Of a stretch of 32,635 nucleotides of DNA, positions 1 through 8,303 are shown piece after piece. The notes beneath the pieces were generated by a model. It saw only the letters and a program-made list of their open reading frames with translations. It did not search any database and was not told the DNA's origin. This DNA is from a virus: the IMG/VR virus record IMGVR_UViG_3300043444_000128, positions 1 through 32,635 of that record. One strand, written 5' to 3'. How positions within the stretch are numbered: position 1 is the stretch's first letter; each line of letters begins with the position of its first letter. A program made the translations under genes and the position numbers.

Positions 1-240
1 AGTATTTATCTTGAACCGCTAAAAGTTCTCTATCTTGCTCTGATAAGGTATTTAGGTAATTTTGTTCTGCAATATCTTCGAGTTTTTGCTGTAACTCGTT
101 TTCTTTTTCAATAGCAATACGTTTGGCCTCAGCATCGCTTTTAGCTATAAGTTCTGCTTGTGCTTTTCTTTCTTCTTTAGCTTTTTCGTTTGCTTCTTTG
201 CGTTGCTCCGCTACCTTTTCACTTGCTTCTTTTGCTGCTT
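1..240. repeat. Terminal direct repeat (left copy), contig circularity
   Basis: These 240 bases recur at 32396-32635. The only difference I see is C at 128 versus T at 32523, which is a synonymous GAG/GAA change in the tape measure gene on the minus strand. The tape measure frame continues exactly across the joined ends. I read this as overlap from assembling a circular or circularly permuted molecule, giving a unit of about 32,395 bp. A true physical terminal repeat is possible but less likely, since it falls inside a gene. Confidence 0.93.
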
Positions 241-1330
241 GTATTTGAGCATTCTTTAAGTCTGTTTGCTCTTGTCTTACCTCAACCTGATTTTGTCTTG
301 CAATTTCTTGACGGTTTTGGTATGCTTCTTTGAGATCTGAGTACTCTTCTTTTAAAGCTTCTCTTGATTTTGTAACAAGTTCACGTTGTTTTTCAATTAC
401 CTCATCGCTTACGCCTAAACTCTTGTAGCTTGCTAAAGTGTTCTTTTCTTTTTCATACGTGTTTTTGGCAGTTGCTAAAGTTGCTTTCTCTAATGCGATC
501 TCTTCATCTGCGTGCTTCAATGCCAATTTACGTAATGCTTCAGCACTTGCACCGGATGCCTTAGCCATTTCGTATTCGTGTCCGTTTTTGGTTTTTAGGG
601 CATCGCTGGCTCTTTGACTTGCTGCAATCTGCTTGTTAAGTTCTTGAGTGCTTTTCTTGGTAGCTGCTGCGGCTTTCTCATTTGCTTCGGCAGAATCTTG
701 AAACATTGTGATCAGCTTATAACCTATCGCAATAAAAGCTACAATACCGGCAATAATTGCGCTAATAGGGTTAGCAGCTAAAGCAGTATTATACAACCAT
801 TGAAAGCCAGTTAAGATCTTTTGAAAAGCTGAAGTAGCTTTAATTGTTTCTCCTAATGCTTTGAAACTTGAAATGCTTTCTCGTACTCCTTGAATACCCT
901 GCGAGATAGCCATAGCGGATTGTACCTTAAGCAATGCCTCTTCTACTTGAGCAGATTCCGCACCGAAAGTACCCATTACGCCCTGCGCTAATTCAAATCC
1001 GGAAGTAACTCCGCCTAAAGCTCCACCGAGTTTTTGAGCCATAGTTGTAGCAGCCGCATCAACTGCCATATCCGTTTGGATCTGTACTTTACGGTAATTA
1101 GCAACAGAAGCCAATAAATCTTTGTACTCTTGCGTTGCAGTTTGACCAGCATTCGCTAATTCATACAAGCGATCTTCCGCTTCGCCCATTCTCGTGGTAA
1201 GCGGTTGCAGATCTCCGTAAACTTCTTCAAAACTTTTGCTTACATCGTTAGTAGCTTTGGAAAGGCTTTCCATTGCATCAACTGCACCTTTCGTATCTAC
1301 GTTTATCTTAACTGTTTTAACTTCTGCCAT
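1..1330 (-). CDS. Tail tape measure protein, N-terminal part (runs off left end)
   Basis: The frame starts at an ATG at 1330 (MAEVKTVKINVDTKGAV...) and is open to base 1. Joined through the terminal repeat to 31674-32395 it makes 2052 nt, that is 683 aa. The N-terminal part has helical, Ala/Gln-rich sequence, a hydrophobic stretch at residues about 180-210 (ANPISAIIAGIVAFIAIGYK) and then long Lys/Glu/Ala-rich coiled coil. This is typical of tape measure proteins, which set tail length and line the tail lumen. At about 0.15 nm per residue the tail would be near 100 nm (inference). The start overlaps the preceding 53-aa gene by 14 bp, so translation is probably coupled. It is split only by the contig ends. 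Confidence 0.85.
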   Translation of the reverse strand, partial: MAEVKTVKINVDTKGAVDAMESLSKATNDVSKSFEEVYGDLQPLTTRMGEAEDRLYELANAGQTATQEYKDLLASVANYRKVQIQTDMAVDAAATTMAQKLGGALGGVTSGFELAQGVMGTFGAESAQVEEALLKVQSAMAISQGIQGVRESISSFKALGETIKATSAFQKILTGFQWLYNTALAANPISAIIAGIVAFIAIGYKLITMFQDSAEANEKAAAATKKSTQELNKQIAASQRASDALKTKNGHEYEMAKASGASAEALRKLALKHADEEIALEKATLATAKNTYEKEKNTLASYKSLGVSDEVIEKQRELVTKSREALKEEYSDLKEAYQNRQEIARQNQVEVRQEQTDLKNAQIQAAKEASEKVAEQRKEANEKAKEERKAQAELIAKSDAEAKRIAIEKENELQQKLEDIAEQNYLNTLSEQDRELLAVQDKY

Positions 1331-1478
1331 TTCGCTTGTTTGTTAGTTCTCTTTTTGCTTGTTTTATTTGCTTACGGATTGACGTATGTAATTTGTACTT
1401 TCCTTTAGCTATGTCTATATATTCTCCCTGTCCGTAGAAATCATCTACTTGCAGTAACTGGATTAAATTCTTTATCAT
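1317..1478 (-). CDS. Small protein upstream of tape measure (53 aa)
   Basis: The frame is MIKNLIQLLQVDDFYGQGEY... and ends in a Lys/Arg-rich tail. The ATG at 1478 overlaps the TGA of the 802-aa tail gene (ATGA), and the 3' end overlaps the tape measure start by 14 bp, so it is very likely translated as part of the chain. I do not recognise a domain. Its position between tail genes suggests a small tail or assembly factor, but that is inference from context only. Confidence 0.6.
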   Translation of the reverse strand: MIKNLIQLLQVDDFYGQGEYIDIAKGKYKLHTSIRKQIKQAKRELTNKRNGRS

Positions 1479-3883
1479 ACCACTACTATATTTATTGTTT
1501 CATCTGTTCTTATTCCATTCGTGTTTGTATAAGCTACACTTATTGAATATGCTGTACCTGCTGAAGCAGCCGGAGTTGTTACTGTAATATTTTGGCTTGA
1601 TGTTAACGTATAAGCACTTAAAACCAAATCAGAACTTGATGGAGTTAATACTGCTGATCCCCCTCCGTTTGGTAAGTTGATTGCAGTTGCTATTGATCCT
1701 CCAGAAGTTGGTACTTGGTAAAAAGGAACTTTGTTGATCATCGGCCTAAAGTCAAGATAAAGCGAAAAGTTTACTTCTCCTGATGTTAGGTTAGTTTGCA
1801 TATCGTTAATAATATAACGCTTATCTCTGATGATTAATCTATCGTTTAGCTTCAATCCGGTAAGCAGGCTTATTGGTAATTTCGTCTTTACGTTGATCAA
1901 TCTTTGCTTTAAATTGTAAAGGTTAAAAAGGTAAGAGAAATAATACTGAGCAAATAACGTATTTTGTATTGGCGTAAGTAATAAGCTGGAAGTTTCCGGA
2001 GCAAAGTTTAAAGTAAGATCCGTGTTATTGAATCTTAGATCTTGACCAAAAGGAGTGTAATTGGTAATTGTTACGTGCGAGCCTACCATTAACTTAAAAT
2101 CGCAATCTTGGTTGTCATACTGATAAAGCAAAATAGGCTTTGGTGTATATGGTGCAAATTCGTTATTTAAAGCATAACCAACCTGTAACTCTGTACCATC
2201 AAACTTCTGTTGTAAGATATTCTCGAAAGGTAAGTCAACTGTAAACTCTCCACCATCGTAAGGATACTGATAGGTCATATCTCCGTATCCTCTGGAATAT
2301 ACTTGGCTAAATTGTTTGTTTAAGAAGCACTCTGAATCTTGGTATTTAAACGTAATCTTTTTGTAAAGCGGCATACGTGATACGTCAATACTTTCAACGC
2401 TAGTGTATTTAGTTATATCTACAATAGCTCCTTGTCCATACCAATCGTCAATAGGCGCAATTTGATACGTGTTTTCATCCGTACCAATACAGATCATATT
2501 AAATACCTTGAGGATTCCTGCAAAGAAATCTGCAATCTTCATTTGAGGTGCGTTAGCTGCAAGGTTTTGGTTGATAGTCATAGTCAAGTTACTGACTGTA
2601 ATTGCTACACTATCAGAAGCAAGAGATAAACCACTAAAATACGTTACTGCATACCCAACTGAAAGTGTTAAGTTTACTGCTCCGTTTGGTCTAATCTTAA
2701 ATGAATAAGTTGTATCAAGACCTGCGGTGTTGGTTACGTATTCAGTAAAAACAGAGCCAGTTCCAGAATGTTGAATTGAGTTAATTAAGTTTCCGTTTTG
2801 GTAAACATCAAGATAGTACGTAGACGTAGTGGAAGCAGTATTAACAAATACTCCAATATTGTGAGTAGCAACTCCGTTTATAAATTGAACACTTATCTCG
2901 TTTGTAGTTAAGTCAACTGTGTTAGTAAGGTCGTAAGTTGTAAAGGTAGGCGTTACGCTTGTAAAGTCAAGTTCATAGTTACCTCCAGTAATCTCAAACT
3001 CACCTTTGTTTTTATAGTATAAGAATAGCTTAGTAAATCTATCATCCTGCAAGAAAGTACCGTTGAAAGTTACTCCGTATTTTGCTTGAATCAAATCAAA
3101 GATTGTACTCACTCGAACTGCAGGAAATAGCTCATTGTATTTAACTGCTCCACTTGTTGAATAGATGTTGTTGTCAGCGATTGACTGAATGTCTAACCAG
3201 TTTGGTGTTGTAGCGTTTACGTAAGTTGATTGATAGTGCCAAATTCGTTTAGAACTGATTAGCGGATACTTTACATCGTATTGGTTAGTACCATCCGTAA
3301 TTCTGTTGGCAATCTCTGTTCCGTTGTAAACGTGGTTATAATCTGTGTAGTCTAAGTCTGAAAGTAAGTCCTCGCCAAAGTAATCTTTCAAAGTACGACC
3401 ATCCCCGTAGAATGTTACAGAGTAGCTTTCAGGTCTTCCGTTTTTTAGGTTCGCTTTCTCAATCTGAAGTTTACCTCGTCTAAAGAAAGTCAAGTCAATC
3501 TCAATAAACGAATCTAAGCGGATGTTGTAATCAATCAGCGAGTTTACGTCAGACTGATAGAAGTGTTGTAAGATTTGATTGTTGTGGTCGTTAGCAGGAA
3601 TTGTAAACGACTGCGAGAAATCCGTAAATGTCTTAGAGATGTCTTGTACGTTTTGCACTGTACTTGTTACGCTGATCTGTTCATCATTAAACAATTCAAG
3701 TTTCTCAGAAGATGTCAATAGTCCGGAAATCCCACCAAGCGATGTTAGATAATCGAACATACAGCCGGTAGCTTCGCAAGTACCTCCGTTATTAGTTGCA
3801 GACGTAACAAAATTATTAACTACTGAAGTTGTAGCATCTTGAAACCTTGTAGTGCTTACGTATAAATGTACCTTTCTTTTCAT
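1475..3883 (-). CDS. Large tail/baseplate protein (802 aa)
   Basis: The product is a long beta-rich, Thr/Ser/Asn-rich protein with few charged clusters, typical of virion proteins. The N-terminal third (residues about 60-200) has a regular pattern (DISKTFTDFSQSFTIPAN, SFIEIDLTFFRRGKLQIEKA) that I associate with tail or baseplate proteins of Bacteroidota siphophages. The C-terminus (about 740-802) looks like a small Ig-like or adhesin-like beta domain after a Gly/Ser linker. Its TAATG overlap with the 346-aa gene and ATGA overlap with the 53-aa gene place it in one translational chain leading to the tape measure. A distal tail or hub role is inferred; no enzymatic motif was seen. Confidence 0.65.
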   Translation of the reverse strand: MKRKVHLYVSTTRFQDATTSVVNNFVTSATNNGGTCEATGCMFDYLTSLGGISGLLTSSEKLELFNDEQISVTSTVQNVQDISKTFTDFSQSFTIPANDHNNQILQHFYQSDVNSLIDYNIRLDSFIEIDLTFFRRGKLQIEKANLKNGRPESYSVTFYGDGRTLKDYFGEDLLSDLDYTDYNHVYNGTEIANRITDGTNQYDVKYPLISSKRIWHYQSTYVNATTPNWLDIQSIADNNIYSTSGAVKYNELFPAVRVSTIFDLIQAKYGVTFNGTFLQDDRFTKLFLYYKNKGEFEITGGNYELDFTSVTPTFTTYDLTNTVDLTTNEISVQFINGVATHNIGVFVNTASTTSTYYLDVYQNGNLINSIQHSGTGSVFTEYVTNTAGLDTTYSFKIRPNGAVNLTLSVGYAVTYFSGLSLASDSVAITVSNLTMTINQNLAANAPQMKIADFFAGILKVFNMICIGTDENTYQIAPIDDWYGQGAIVDITKYTSVESIDVSRMPLYKKITFKYQDSECFLNKQFSQVYSRGYGDMTYQYPYDGGEFTVDLPFENILQQKFDGTELQVGYALNNEFAPYTPKPILLYQYDNQDCDFKLMVGSHVTITNYTPFGQDLRFNNTDLTLNFAPETSSLLLTPIQNTLFAQYYFSYLFNLYNLKQRLINVKTKLPISLLTGLKLNDRLIIRDKRYIINDMQTNLTSGEVNFSLYLDFRPMINKVPFYQVPTSGGSIATAINLPNGGGSAVLTPSSSDLVLSAYTLTSSQNITVTTPAASAGTAYSISVAYTNTNGIRTDETINIVVV

Positions 3884-4923
3884 TAGATAACCGAGTTGAT
3901 AGTATCAAATGCGTATTCAAATTCCAACTGATAGTTGATCATCTTAGTATTGATTGACTTAAATAGATCAGTTGACTTCGTGTTTATCTTAGCAGCTTTT
4001 TCGTTTACTAATATCTTTTCGCTTAACAATAGTTGTTTAATAGTTTCTGAATAGCTTTCTTCAACCCAGTCAGTATTTAGTCTTATTGTTTGCTTTCCGT
4101 TAGCGTTAAATACTTCTCTTTGTCCTTCTGTTTGTAGGTAATTAGGGAATTGAGATTGTAAGATGTTATACTCCGTGCTTTCAACGTTTAAACTATCATA
4201 AGAAGCACCAAACATCCACTCACGTTGCCAAGCTCCGTATTTATTTACAAAGTCAACTTGAACTGGAACGTATTTACATTTTTCTTTAGGATAAAAATAC
4301 GAGGTCCATAAAACGCCATTAGCTGAATCTAATATTTCTAATTTGTTTCCTACCGCCTCCCAACTTGGATAAACCCTATTTACATCCCTAACGGTATCTG
4401 TTGAAAGGTTAATTAATTGCGTTGCAGCAGTGCTTAAATTGGTCCAGCGTGCTTTTACTGCGGTTTCAGTGTAAACAGTAACCCAACCAACGTTACTTAT
4501 TGGATTATAATAGTAATTACCCTGTGGCAATAATATATCTGAAACTGTTGGATTGTATCCATCTGTATAATATCCAAACCCTTCAAAACCTAAACCTGTA
4601 ATATTAGATCCAACCTGCGTGAAAGTTGTACCTATTCTTTTGTATTTTTTAATTGTATAATTACAATACTGCGCTGTTGGTGTAGCTGCTTGAGTGTTTG
4701 GCTGCGTTTGTAGGCTGTTATGGCTTATAAATTCACGTATGTAAGGAGAAACATCATAATAAGTAGCCGGAGCATTTGAAGCGGCTATTAGCTTATTTAG
4801 AATGTACTGCGGAGCACTTGGAATACTTCCGGTATTCCATAAGTAAAGCTCAATCTTTGTTTCTACTTGCCCTGTTTCGTTTATTTCGATTATATAGGGG
4901 CTTCTTGCAAATATGTTAGCCAT
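3883..4923 (-). CDS. Tail/virion structural protein (346 aa)
   Basis: The protein begins MANIFARSPYIIEINETGQV and is rich in Tyr, Asn, Thr and aromatic residues, with predicted beta structure throughout. A cluster at about residues 210-245 (YFYPKEKCKYVPVQVDFVNK then WQREWMFG) resembles proteins that sit beside baseplate genes in Bacteroidota phages. It overlaps the 170-aa gene by 8 bp upstream and the 802-aa gene by TAATG downstream. A distal tail or baseplate-wedge-like role is inferred from neighbours. I see no catalytic motif and cannot name a family with certainty. Confidence 0.55.
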   Translation of the reverse strand: MANIFARSPYIIEINETGQVETKIELYLWNTGSIPSAPQYILNKLIAASNAPATYYDVSPYIREFISHNSLQTQPNTQAATPTAQYCNYTIKKYKRIGTTFTQVGSNITGLGFEGFGYYTDGYNPTVSDILLPQGNYYYNPISNVGWVTVYTETAVKARWTNLSTAATQLINLSTDTVRDVNRVYPSWEAVGNKLEILDSANGVLWTSYFYPKEKCKYVPVQVDFVNKYGAWQREWMFGASYDSLNVESTEYNILQSQFPNYLQTEGQREVFNANGKQTIRLNTDWVEESYSETIKQLLLSEKILVNEKAAKINTKSTDLFKSINTKMINYQLEFEYAFDTINSVI

Positions 4924-5428
4924 TTTCTAAATTGTATAATGTTTCGTTAAATAATTTAAGGGCATCTAATCCGTATTTATCTATAAGATCCTCCGGTAAT
5001 TTCTTGTAAGCGTTTTCAAACGGTCTTGTAAAAAATAAACTTGGTTTAATTCCGTTTTTAAATATGAATCTTGACAAAGCAAACTGCAAACCTTTGCGGC
5101 TTGTAAATTGTCCTGCGCTATTTCTTGGCGTTAATCCTTTTTTTACAATCCACTTATCAAATGCTTTTGGCGGTGGTGCTTTTTGTTTATATGAAAAAGG
5201 AGTATTGTATTTCTTATTAGTTCCGGATACACCTTTGTCTTGATAGATACCGTAATCTTCCATCCAGAACTCAAGCTCAAAACTATTCTTATTTACTTTT
5301 AATCGGCTATCTAAAGAATCTTCAAGATCTCCTCCGCCCTTTCCGTATTTACGTAGGTTTTTCTTTGATTCGTTTATAACGAACTTACGGAACTTGTCTA
5401 ATTCTTTATAAACTTCCGATTGCTCCAT
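4916..5428 (-). CDS. Tail completion / HK97 gp10-like protein (170 aa)
   Basis: The start at 5428 (MEQSEVYKELDKFRKFV) was chosen because it forms TAATG with the stop of the upstream gene; an ATG six bases earlier would add two residues. The N-terminal helix, the central 'YGIYQDKGVSG' segment and a C-terminal helical half with Pro/Lys-rich loops (KQKAPPPKAFDKWIVKKG) fit the broad class of small head-tail joining or tail completion proteins. The assignment rests on size, general pattern and position next to another small tail protein, so it is tentative. Confidence 0.5.
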   Translation of the reverse strand: MEQSEVYKELDKFRKFVINESKKNLRKYGKGGGDLEDSLDSRLKVNKNSFELEFWMEDYGIYQDKGVSGTNKKYNTPFSYKQKAPPPKAFDKWIVKKGLTPRNSAGQFTSRKGLQFALSRFIFKNGIKPSLFFTRPFENAYKKLPEDLIDKYGLDALKLFNETLYNLENG

Positions 5429-5880
5429 TAACAAATAGTCATTTCATTAGGAACAACAATATCAAACGTCATAGCCCAACCTGCCAGATTGTTCTCAAAG
5501 CGCTCTGAGAATGGCTCTAAAGTGGCTGTATCTTCAATTACAACCTTATCATCCCATAGGTTGCCGGCTTTCATTAGTTTGTAAGCTCTGATTAGTACAG
5601 AATGCATTGCGTTTAGCGCATCTGTTTCGTTATCCATACCATAAAACAAATCCGTATCCTGCGCTTTGCTTAGATCAACTATATCCATTGCCATAATAGT
5701 TATGTTGTAACGTATTACAAATTCTTCAGCAGTTGAGTTGTTGATCATAATATGAACCAACGGAAAGATAGTTTTCTTGTTTAAGTCAATAGAAAATATA
5801 TCTCCTTGCGTTATTTCGTTCACTACTGGATCCGAAGCAAAATGAGCTCTTAAGGTATCTATGGTGGTAAAGTAATTCAT
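5428..5880 (-). CDS. Probable tail terminator / neck protein (150 aa)
   Basis: The sequence starts MNYFTTIDTLRAHFASDPVV and ends with a beta-rich segment (LAGWAMTFDIVVPNEMTIC). An alpha-beta protein of about 150 aa just upstream of a gp10-like protein matches the usual place and size of tail terminator or neck proteins. Its ATG overlaps (ATGA) the stop of the -1 frame of the tail-chaperone locus, which supports that frame being translated. Function is inferred from size, fold pattern and context. Confidence 0.5.
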   Translation of the reverse strand: MNYFTTIDTLRAHFASDPVVNEITQGDIFSIDLNKKTIFPLVHIMINNSTAEEFVIRYNITIMAMDIVDLSKAQDTDLFYGMDNETDALNAMHSVLIRAYKLMKAGNLWDDKVVIEDTATLEPFSERFENNLAGWAMTFDIVVPNEMTIC

Positions 5881-6173
5881 CGTCTTAATCTTTCAAGTTG
5901 TCGTTGTTCAATTTCGTTTTTTTGCTTTTCAAACGTGAGAAACGTGAGGCATTTAGTAAGTCTGAGCTTGGCAACATCATCGAATTTTGTAACATCTCCT
6001 TTAGCGAGTGCATATAAACTCTGATACCATCCCCATCGTTTTGCAAATTGAGTTGTTTCGCTAAAATCGTTAATGTCTCCGGATTCTTCTTGATCTCCTT
6101 CTCCAAATAACTCAGGGTAGCCGGAAATAATTCGTTTCCTAAATTCCAAAAAAAAAGCGATGCTGCAATACAA
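5877..6173 (-). CDS. Tail assembly chaperone, -1 frame extension (T-like domain)
   Basis: This 98-codon open frame overlaps the 252-aa chaperone ORF in the -1 frame. Its only near-upstream initiator is a TTG at 6173, so I think it is entered by a -1 slip on the nine-T run at 6148-6156, reading from 6149 (LEFRKRIISGYPELF...). The product would be 165 residues of the 0 frame plus 90 residues here, 255 aa in total. The segment 'FAKRWGWYQSLYALAKGD' followed by 'KLRLTKCLTFLTFEKQKNE' resembles small proteins found after tail-chaperone genes in Bacteroidota phages. Its TGA overlaps the next gene's ATG, as expected for a translated frame. Independent initiation cannot be excluded. Confidence 0.65.
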   Translation of the reverse strand: MYCSIAFFLEFRKRIISGYPELFGEGDQEESGDINDFSETTQFAKRWGWYQSLYALAKGDVTKFDDVAKLRLTKCLTFLTFEKQKNEIEQRQLERLRR

Positions 6174-6643
6174 ACATCCAGCGGAGCAAATCGCATAAGC
6201 TCCTCCATTTCTACACTGGGGTTATATTCTGCAATCTGATATTTATCTCCGTGTTTTTTTGTAATCGGTCTGTAAAGTTTAGCCATCGCCCTGTGAAAAG
6301 TTGACCAACTGCTCAAAGTGCTTTCTAAATCTACGTATTCAGCAAATGTGATCTCTTCAAGTTCCGGAATAAAACCGAACTCCATATCCTTGATCTTAAA
6401 CGTAGGCTTAAACTTTGGCTTGGTATCAAATAACTTAATAAAATGTACAACCAACTCCTGTAAAGACGTAAGCTTAATTTTTACAATATCCTTTAACTGA
6501 ATATCGCAAAAGATCTCAATCATCTTCTGGGCCACAAATTCCTCATCATTGGATTTTTCCTGCATATCAATATAAGCTTGGTAACGCTTTAACGTTATTT
6601 CGCTTAGATCAGTAGGTACATTTATTTTTAAATCCATACTCAT
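5885..6643 (-). CDS. Tail assembly chaperone (G-like), 0-frame product, 252 aa
   Basis: The ORF starts MSMDLKINVPTDLSEITLKR; the second Met (6637) is an alternative start. The middle has the pattern 'FAEYVDLESTLSSWSTFHRA' followed by 'MAKLYRPI', which I associate with tail assembly chaperones of Bacteroidota siphophages. These bind the tape measure during tail assembly and are not in the virion. After a slippery T9 run (codons 163-166) the 0 frame continues for 87 more codons with plausible protein sequence (NDGDGIRVYMHSLKEML), while the -1 frame is also open and protein-like. The locus lies after terminase and about 4 kb from the tape measure, which is farther than usual. Confidence 0.65.
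   Translation of the reverse strand: MSMDLKINVPTDLSEITLKRYQAYIDMQEKSNDEEFVAQKMIEIFCDIQLKDIVKIKLTSLQELVVHFIKLFDTKPKFKPTFKIKDMEFGFIPELEEITFAEYVDLESTLSSWSTFHRAMAKLYRPITKKHGDKYQIAEYNPSVEMEELMRFAPLDVCIAASLFFWNLGNELFPATLSYLEKEIKKNPETLTILAKQLNLQNDGDGIRVYMHSLKEMLQNSMMLPSSDLLNASRFSRLKSKKTKLNNDNLKD
6148..6156 (-). promoter_or_regulatory. Programmed -1 frameshift site (T9 slippery run)
   Basis: On the minus strand the sequence is C, nine T, GG, read in frame as CTT TTT TTT TGG. It contains the canonical slippery form T TTT TTT with Phe codons in the P and A sites. A -1 slip continues as TTG GAA into the 5877 frame, whose stop is translationally coupled to the next gene. Tail chaperone genes are a classic site of such frameshifts. 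I did not identify a clear downstream pseudoknot by eye. Confidence 0.65.
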
Positions 6644-6648
6644 ATAAC

Positions 6649-6816
6649 TTATTTTTTAGTTTGTTGTTGCACGTAGTTATACGCTTCACGTAGCATTATT
6701 AAGTGAACTCGCAACTTCTGGGGGTTATTAAAGATTATTTGTATCCGTTTTCCTGTACGGTGTTGTATGTAAGCCTCGACTACATAGCACATTGCTCTTG
6801 TGTAATCTTCAGCCAT
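6649..6816 (-). CDS. Small protein after large terminase (55 aa)
   Basis: The frame runs MAEDYTRAMCYVVEAYIQHR... to ...NYVQQQTKK. Its ATG shares a base with the TAA of the large terminase gene (TAATG), and it ends 5 bp before the chaperone start, so it fills the gap completely. The sequence is helical and mildly basic, with no recognisable domain. Reality is supported by coupling and by filling an otherwise empty gap; function is unknown. Confidence 0.6.
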   Translation of the reverse strand: MAEDYTRAMCYVVEAYIQHRTGKRIQIIFNNPQKLRVHLIMLREAYNYVQQQTKK

Positions 6817-7976
6817 TAGCGAATATTATAAGTACCGTAGTTTTTCTTTAGGCCTAACGTTTCCATTTCGTGATATCTCAAAGCATCTATGGCGTGATCC
6901 AATCCACCGGCTGGGTTTCTTCCTCTGTTGCCTGATCGGTCAACATCCCAACAGTATGCTCTAAGTTCTTTGATTAGGTTTGTACTTTGTTTGGTTACTA
7001 AATACTCTTGCTGTTGCATTACGTCAATCCCATAGTTAATTGAATCCTTACCCTTAGTTACTCCTTTAATCGTCTTTCCGTAACGTTTTATTTCATCAAT
7101 ACTTTTTGGTTCTGAACTATCAGCATAAATAACTACTCCAGACGGTAAAGCTTTGGCAATATCTGAATTAAGCATTCCATTACGGTAAACAAGTTCGTTT
7201 ACTATTCGCTTTCCGTTCCAATTATAAACCTCAATGATTGCTGTTGGATCATTAGTATATCCAAAGTCAAGGCCTATTCCTACTAAACGTGCATCTTGCG
7301 GCACTTTATCAATTTCTTTCCAGTTCTCGAATATTACGCCCTCAAGCATACCGACCTCGCCTAATCCATATACTCGCCACCAATTAGCCCAGTATGAACT
7401 TGTAGCTGCTTTGTCACGGTTCTTCTCAATTTGTGTGACAATACTCTGATCAAGTGCTTCGTTATCTTTGTAAGTAAGGATTATGAAATCTGCATCTGGT
7501 TCGTCTTTTAGTTCTTTATGTACCCAGAACTCATTAGCTGGGTTAAAGTCAAGGTAAATATCCTTTTTAGTACGGATAGAAAGCTCATTGTAACTTTCAA
7601 ACGTTACGTTATTGCACTCGTTTATATACAAGATATCACGTCTGGCACCACGTAACTTGCTGGAATCATCTGCTGAGAAAAACTCAATATAACTTCCGTT
7701 CTTGAATGTGTAGGTTAATAACGACTTATTAAACTGCTCATCTACGTAACGATTAGTCCACTTCATTATTTTCAAGAAGTCTTTTAAGGCACCCCTACGT
7801 AAATGCGGTATGCTTTCAGCTACAACACTGATCTCAACGTTAGGTTGTTTGATTGCTCGGTCTATAAGGATTGGCAATATACCGAATGTTTTACCGGCAC
7901 TTGTTCCTCCCTGTATAATCTTAATCCGTTTTTTTAAATCAAGGATCTTATTGATCGAGGTTGTCCGTTTGAACAT
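6816..7976 (-). CDS. terL: Terminase large subunit
   Basis: This is the DNA-packaging motor, with an ATPase domain followed by a nuclease. Walker A is GGTSAGKT (residues 23-30), Walker B with its catalytic acid is DILYINEC (114-121, Glu120), and there is a coupling-type motif DFNP (143-146). The RNase H-like nuclease shows Asp237 (LDFGY), Asp286 (YADSSEP) and Asp360 (DHAIDALRY). At 386 aa it is a short but complete member. The ATG at 7976 lies inside the end of the small subunit gene (29-bp overlap), as is usual for this pair. Fully intact. Confidence 0.95.
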   Translation of the reverse strand: MFKRTTSINKILDLKKRIKIIQGGTSAGKTFGILPILIDRAIKQPNVEISVVAESIPHLRRGALKDFLKIMKWTNRYVDEQFNKSLLTYTFKNGSYIEFFSADDSSKLRGARRDILYINECNNVTFESYNELSIRTKKDIYLDFNPANEFWVHKELKDEPDADFIILTYKDNEALDQSIVTQIEKNRDKAATSSYWANWWRVYGLGEVGMLEGVIFENWKEIDKVPQDARLVGIGLDFGYTNDPTAIIEVYNWNGKRIVNELVYRNGMLNSDIAKALPSGVVIYADSSEPKSIDEIKRYGKTIKGVTKGKDSINYGIDVMQQQEYLVTKQSTNLIKELRAYCWDVDRSGNRGRNPAGGLDHAIDALRYHEMETLGLKKNYGTYNIR

Positions 7977-8283
7977 CTGGGAATAAAGGTTGTTCTATAT
8001 TAGTTTGTTCAATTTGTTGTAAAGGTGCTCCGTATCCGGAATCCATCAAAGCCTTGTAAGCTGCAACATCTCCTTCTCTTGCTTTCTTGATTAAAGCCAA
8101 AGTCATTAAATCTTCTTGGCTCATTGTTTCGCTTTCCCCTGTCAATGGGTTCTTAAGCGATTGGTTAACTTCTAACCATTTACGAGCTATTGTGCTTCTA
8201 TTCTTACTTCCTTTTGGTCTGCCAGATGGGTTTCCGCTTTCGCCTTTTTGCCATCGTGGTTCTATTTGTCCTTTACCTGCCAT
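7948..8283 (-). CDS. terS: Terminase small subunit
   Basis: The 111-aa protein has the N-terminal signature 'KGESGNPSGRPKGSKNRSTI', seen in small terminase-like proteins carrying a DUF5681-type start, followed by helical sequence and an acidic, Gln-rich C-terminal tail. It recognises packaging-site DNA and feeds it to the large subunit. The immediate overlap with the large subunit gene supports the call. The start at 8283 gives the expected MAGKGQIEPRW beginning. Confidence 0.8.
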   Translation of the reverse strand: MAGKGQIEPRWQKGESGNPSGRPKGSKNRSTIARKWLEVNQSLKNPLTGESETMSQEDLMTLALIKKAREGDVAAYKALMDSGYGAPLQQIEQTNIEQPLFPDVQTDNLDQ

Positions 8284-8303
8284 TGTTCGTTGTTGATTCG
8301 TTG

